Origin: Augochlora pura
Taxonomy: Eukaryota > Arthropoda > Insecta > Hymenoptera > Halictidae
NCBI RefSeq assembly: GCF_028453695.1
Contig: NC_135775.1
Location: 19,812,545 to 19,876,544, forward strand
Direction of reading: 5' to 3'
DNA length: 64,000 nucleotides
Shown: in pieces, positions 61,701 to 64,000 of the stretch
Layout: each line of letters starts with the position of its first letter
Numbering within the stretch: position 1 is the first letter of the stretch
Program-made: the position numbers and the translations under genes
The notes under the pieces: generated by a model
What the model was told of the DNA's origin: nothing
What the model saw: the letters and a program-made list of their open reading frames with translations, nothing else
Databases searched by the model: none

Positions 61701-63104
61701 TAATAAATTAGCTTTTTCTTCGAGCAGATGCAACATGTATCGCAAAGAAATTTCTAACGTCGTGCTAGCTGCGTAAGATCAATAAAATTCCTTAGCAATT
61801 CAGATCAAGAGCGTACTATATCCAAGGCAAAGGATTTCACGCTCTCACGATGCCAATCTAAATTATTATTACGTTTGTTCCTGGTGCGAGTCGGTTTCTT
61901 CAGGACACGCCTCGTTCATTACGCACCGAGCCGATCAGCATAATAATCGAACCGAACAACAACGTCGCGTCGCCGTCGCGTCGCCGCATTTACGGCACGC
62001 GGAACGGTGTTAGATCGCTTTTTCCAAGGATCTCGTTTTCTCTGGTAATTCATGCAGGTCGCGAGGATCAGCGCGAAAAACATTTCGAAATAGATCACGC
62101 GTCTGTACGGTACCGTGAGAATATCGATATTACCGAGGCGTTCAGGTAGATCTGTCATTGATGGCCAAGGCTGCGGGTATCCTTAGCGCGATGTTAGTTG
62201 CAAGATGGAGCACGTAACAAATATCCTTGGAGCATGGCCACGTAATACGGGCATCGCTGTGACTTATTTAATGACTCACGGACTAGGCGGGTCACGATGA
62301 TTTCTGCACGCGTATCCTGTGCGTTTATCTGGCTAAGTTGTGTTTCATTCAGAAATGACTGATGACATATGCAATCATAGAAACCTCTGATACTAGGAAG
62401 TCTCTTAAATCGCAAAGATTAATTAATTATCAGTCGATACGTAATTATATGACTTCAAATTCTTATTTATCCTTATATTAATATGTATATATTTTATATC
62501 TCGATATATCTTAGATCTTGATTTCATTATTAATAGTAATATTATAATAATACTTAATATTACCTAATCTTATTATTATTAATTCAAATTTTAGAATTAT
62601 CAAGTACTTCAACCATAACATATTTAGAAAAATTAAAAAATTACACTTATTATATAAAAAATTACGCTACTTACAAGACTACTTAAAAATGTATTTAGCA
62701 CTACCAATCTCTTTGTCTAAAGTATAAAAGAAATTTACATTTCGCTTCGACATTCAAATTTCGTGATTCATCTTCCAAAAAGAAATTACAATCTTGTAAA
62801 CGGAGGAAGTTTCGTATCAAATGATTGTTCTTTCAGTATACTTGAATATCTCCTTTCTTCATTCAAGGAATTGTTCTTCCTTGGACTCGGCGTTATTCTT
62901 TTCGGCATTGTCGGCGCATTGTCAATGGCTTCCATTGAAAACGTTCCCGACGATTTGGTAGACAACGCTGCGGTGTTCGGAGCATTATGCATATTGACGG
63001 CTCTGGTGTTCATCGCTGATTTGCTGATGGGCTCCCCTAAGAAGAAAATTAGCCCGGCCTTGGCAAAATTGTCCAGTAAAGGAGGTACTTTGTCGAAGCA
63101 ATAA
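58745..63104 (+). CDS. Four-pass membrane protein K of the Ssk-type family
   Basis: Exons 58745-58783, 59201-59327, 60827-60924 and 62868-63104 give 501 nt, or 166 residues, with phases 0, 1 and 0. The third exon begins at 60827 (after TTTTGTTAATCTAG). The ATG at 60805 looks tempting but is out of phase with exon 2. The segments are FIRIIEVVLCLACVVAL (TM1, broken by intron 1), AALATATCGGYIIITTGLLIAA (TM2), ELFFLGLGVILFGIVGALSM (TM3, at an exon start) and AAVFGALCILTALVFIADLL (TM4). A Lys/Ser-rich tail follows. The long loop between TM1 and TM2 is charged and contains NVT, a possible glycosylation site. The hydropathy is MARVEL-like, but no firm family match was made. A longer tail isoform is possible (see 63674). 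Confidence 0.75.
58840..58865 (+). repeat. (AAT)n microsatellite
   Basis: Short AAT run in gene K intron 1. Confidence 0.7.
59335..59600 (+). repeat. T-rich tandem repeat, unit about 19-38 bp
   Basis: Repeated TTTTATATTCATTTACTTTA-like units fill the start of gene K intron 2. The open frame across it is Phe/Tyr/Ile low complexity, not a gene. Confidence 0.7.
60415..60530 (+). repeat. TAATATAAT simple repeat
   Basis: Dense, irregular AATATAATTAATATAATT units in gene K intron 2. Confidence 0.7.
61919..62158 (-). CDS. Possible isolated exon with one hydrophobic segment
   Basis: An ATG-started frame on the minus strand in gene K intron 3 begins MTDLPERL and contains YFEMFFALILATCM, which looks like the first membrane segment of the neighbouring four-pass genes. 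A basic stretch follows, with a possible donor (GTAAAT) after it. No partner exons were found at lower coordinates, so this may be chance. Confidence 0.2.
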   Translation of the reverse strand: MTDLPERLGNIDILTVPYRRVIYFEMFFALILATCMNYQRKRDPWKKRSNTVPRAVNAATRRRRDVVVRFDYYADRLGA

Positions 63105-63673
63105 TAAAAATAGTTTGCATAAAATAATTTTGTGATTTCTTCTAGTACAGGTATATTAGTTTGTCTATAGTTTGTCACTAGTTTGTTTCACTAACATAAA
63201 CTATGAATACCAAATAGCAATTTTATTATTAGTTTATTTCTGTAGAAAATTAAAATCATTAACAAAAATTTCAAACACGTCTACTTATTATTATTTAACA
63301 CTTTCTTTATTGGAAGACTATTAACAGAATTTTCAGTGACTGAACTCTGTCTAAGATGAATAATTTTCTTTCGAATATTAAGAACTTTCTATATTAGTCT
63401 AAATAATTCGATAGATTATAGATAAAATTGTTGCATTCTTTTACTAACTTTTTAAGAAATTCGTAACAGCTAGCCTTCGATTTTAAAAAAGCTATTAGAA
63501 AACTGCCAGTGATTAATGTATTAATTTTAAATATATCAATATTCAACTACAGTCTTTATCCAGATCCCAACAAAATTAACAAATCAACAGTCCTTATCAA
63601 CATAAAATGACAACAAAGAAGATTTGATGATCAATCCTTCTAACATTTATCTTTCTATCTGACGACACCATAG

Positions 63674-64000
63674 CCAAACACCTGGTAGCCCTAACGACGG
63701 AAAAGGAATCGTCAGCCGCAAAATCGGCCTCCAAAACCGCGAAAAGCGACGACGGCGCCGTGAACGACGGATTCGACAAAGCCGAGGAGCGACATCAAAA
63801 AAGCTCTCCCGACGACATCTCGGAGGATCCTCGAAGATGGGACGACGATCGTCCAACGAGCCAATCTTTCAAGATGGTGTCCAGGGACGTGGAGAATGGA
63901 CATGTGGTTCGCGACGAGTCCGAACGTAGGGAATACACGCAGAATTTTGAGAACGGTAGAGCTCTCAGAGATTCGGCGCGACTTCGAAGCTCTGAGACGC
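63674..64000 (+). CDS. Hydrophilic exon running off the window end
   Basis: After a good acceptor (ATCTTTCTATC...CCATAG ending at 63673), one frame stays open to the end of the window, about 108 codons. It is GC-rich and strongly charged, with many Asp, Glu, Arg, Lys and Ser (KTAKSDDG, SEDPRRWDDDRP). It needs an upstream exon ending in phase 1. Gene K offers one: a GT at 63085 inside its last exon leaves GGA-G in phase 1, which would join as SSKGAKHLVAL and extend K with a long charged tail. Alternatively it belongs to a separate gene continuing to the right. Confidence 0.5.

Noticed and set aside
1..64000. tRNA, rRNA, CRISPR arrays or prokaryotic transfer
   Set aside because: No tRNA-like cloverleaf or rRNA segment was noticed. 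The tandem arrays have no spacers, and every recognised gene is intron-bearing and animal-like.

Overview
The window reads as eukaryotic nuclear DNA from an insect, probably a hymenopteran such as a bee, wasp or ant. The reasons are small coding exons with GT-AG introns, very AT-rich introns and intergenic DNA with many short tandem repeats, TTAA-flanked inverted-repeat elements, and proteins of animal type, including an insect smooth-septate-junction protein. No bacterial, organellar or viral gene was recognised. All gene models were assembled by eye from splice sites, reading phase and protein resemblance.

Layout. (1) 108-428 (+): last exon of a C1q-domain gene. It is followed by about 4 kb of pyrimidine-rich, repeat-filled DNA (429-4752). 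(2) 5369-48660 (-): a complete six-exon adenylosuccinate lyase gene (ADSL). Five exons lie at 5369-9235, but the first coding exon is at 48505-48660. Intron 1 is therefore about 39 kb, and joining the six exons gives a 485-residue enzyme of normal family length. (3) Inside that intron are at least nine other genes. Seven are small four-pass membrane protein genes: snakeskin (10219-12701), B (13446-14801), C (15041-17330), D (17487-19047, minus), E (19256-21421), F (27550-33221) and G (35557-39664, with two possible 3' ends). The eighth is H, a CxxC protein with an acidic domain (40021-44379). The ninth is I, an orphan on the minus strand (46382-47638). (4) Upstream of ADSL, on the same strand, is part of an RNA-binding protein gene of the A1CF/RBM46/RBM47 type (51992 down to about 49425). 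(5) After about 6 kb with no recognised gene come an eighth four-pass membrane gene, K (58745-63104), and a hydrophilic exon running off the right end that may be an alternative tail of K.

The main observation is that all eight four-pass genes share two phase-0 introns at equivalent places, one at the start of membrane segment 1 and one at the start of segment 3. They are otherwise very different in sequence. This points to an old tandem gene family around snakeskin. Snakeskin is known from Drosophila as an essential smooth septate junction protein of the gut. The other members may work in junctions or membranes of similar epithelia, but that is inference.

Mobile DNA consists of small non-coding elements. 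One family of about 230-248 bp and one of about 200-260 bp have inverted ends and TTAA borders like piggyBac-derived MITEs. There is also one 250-bp foldback. No transposase gene was seen.
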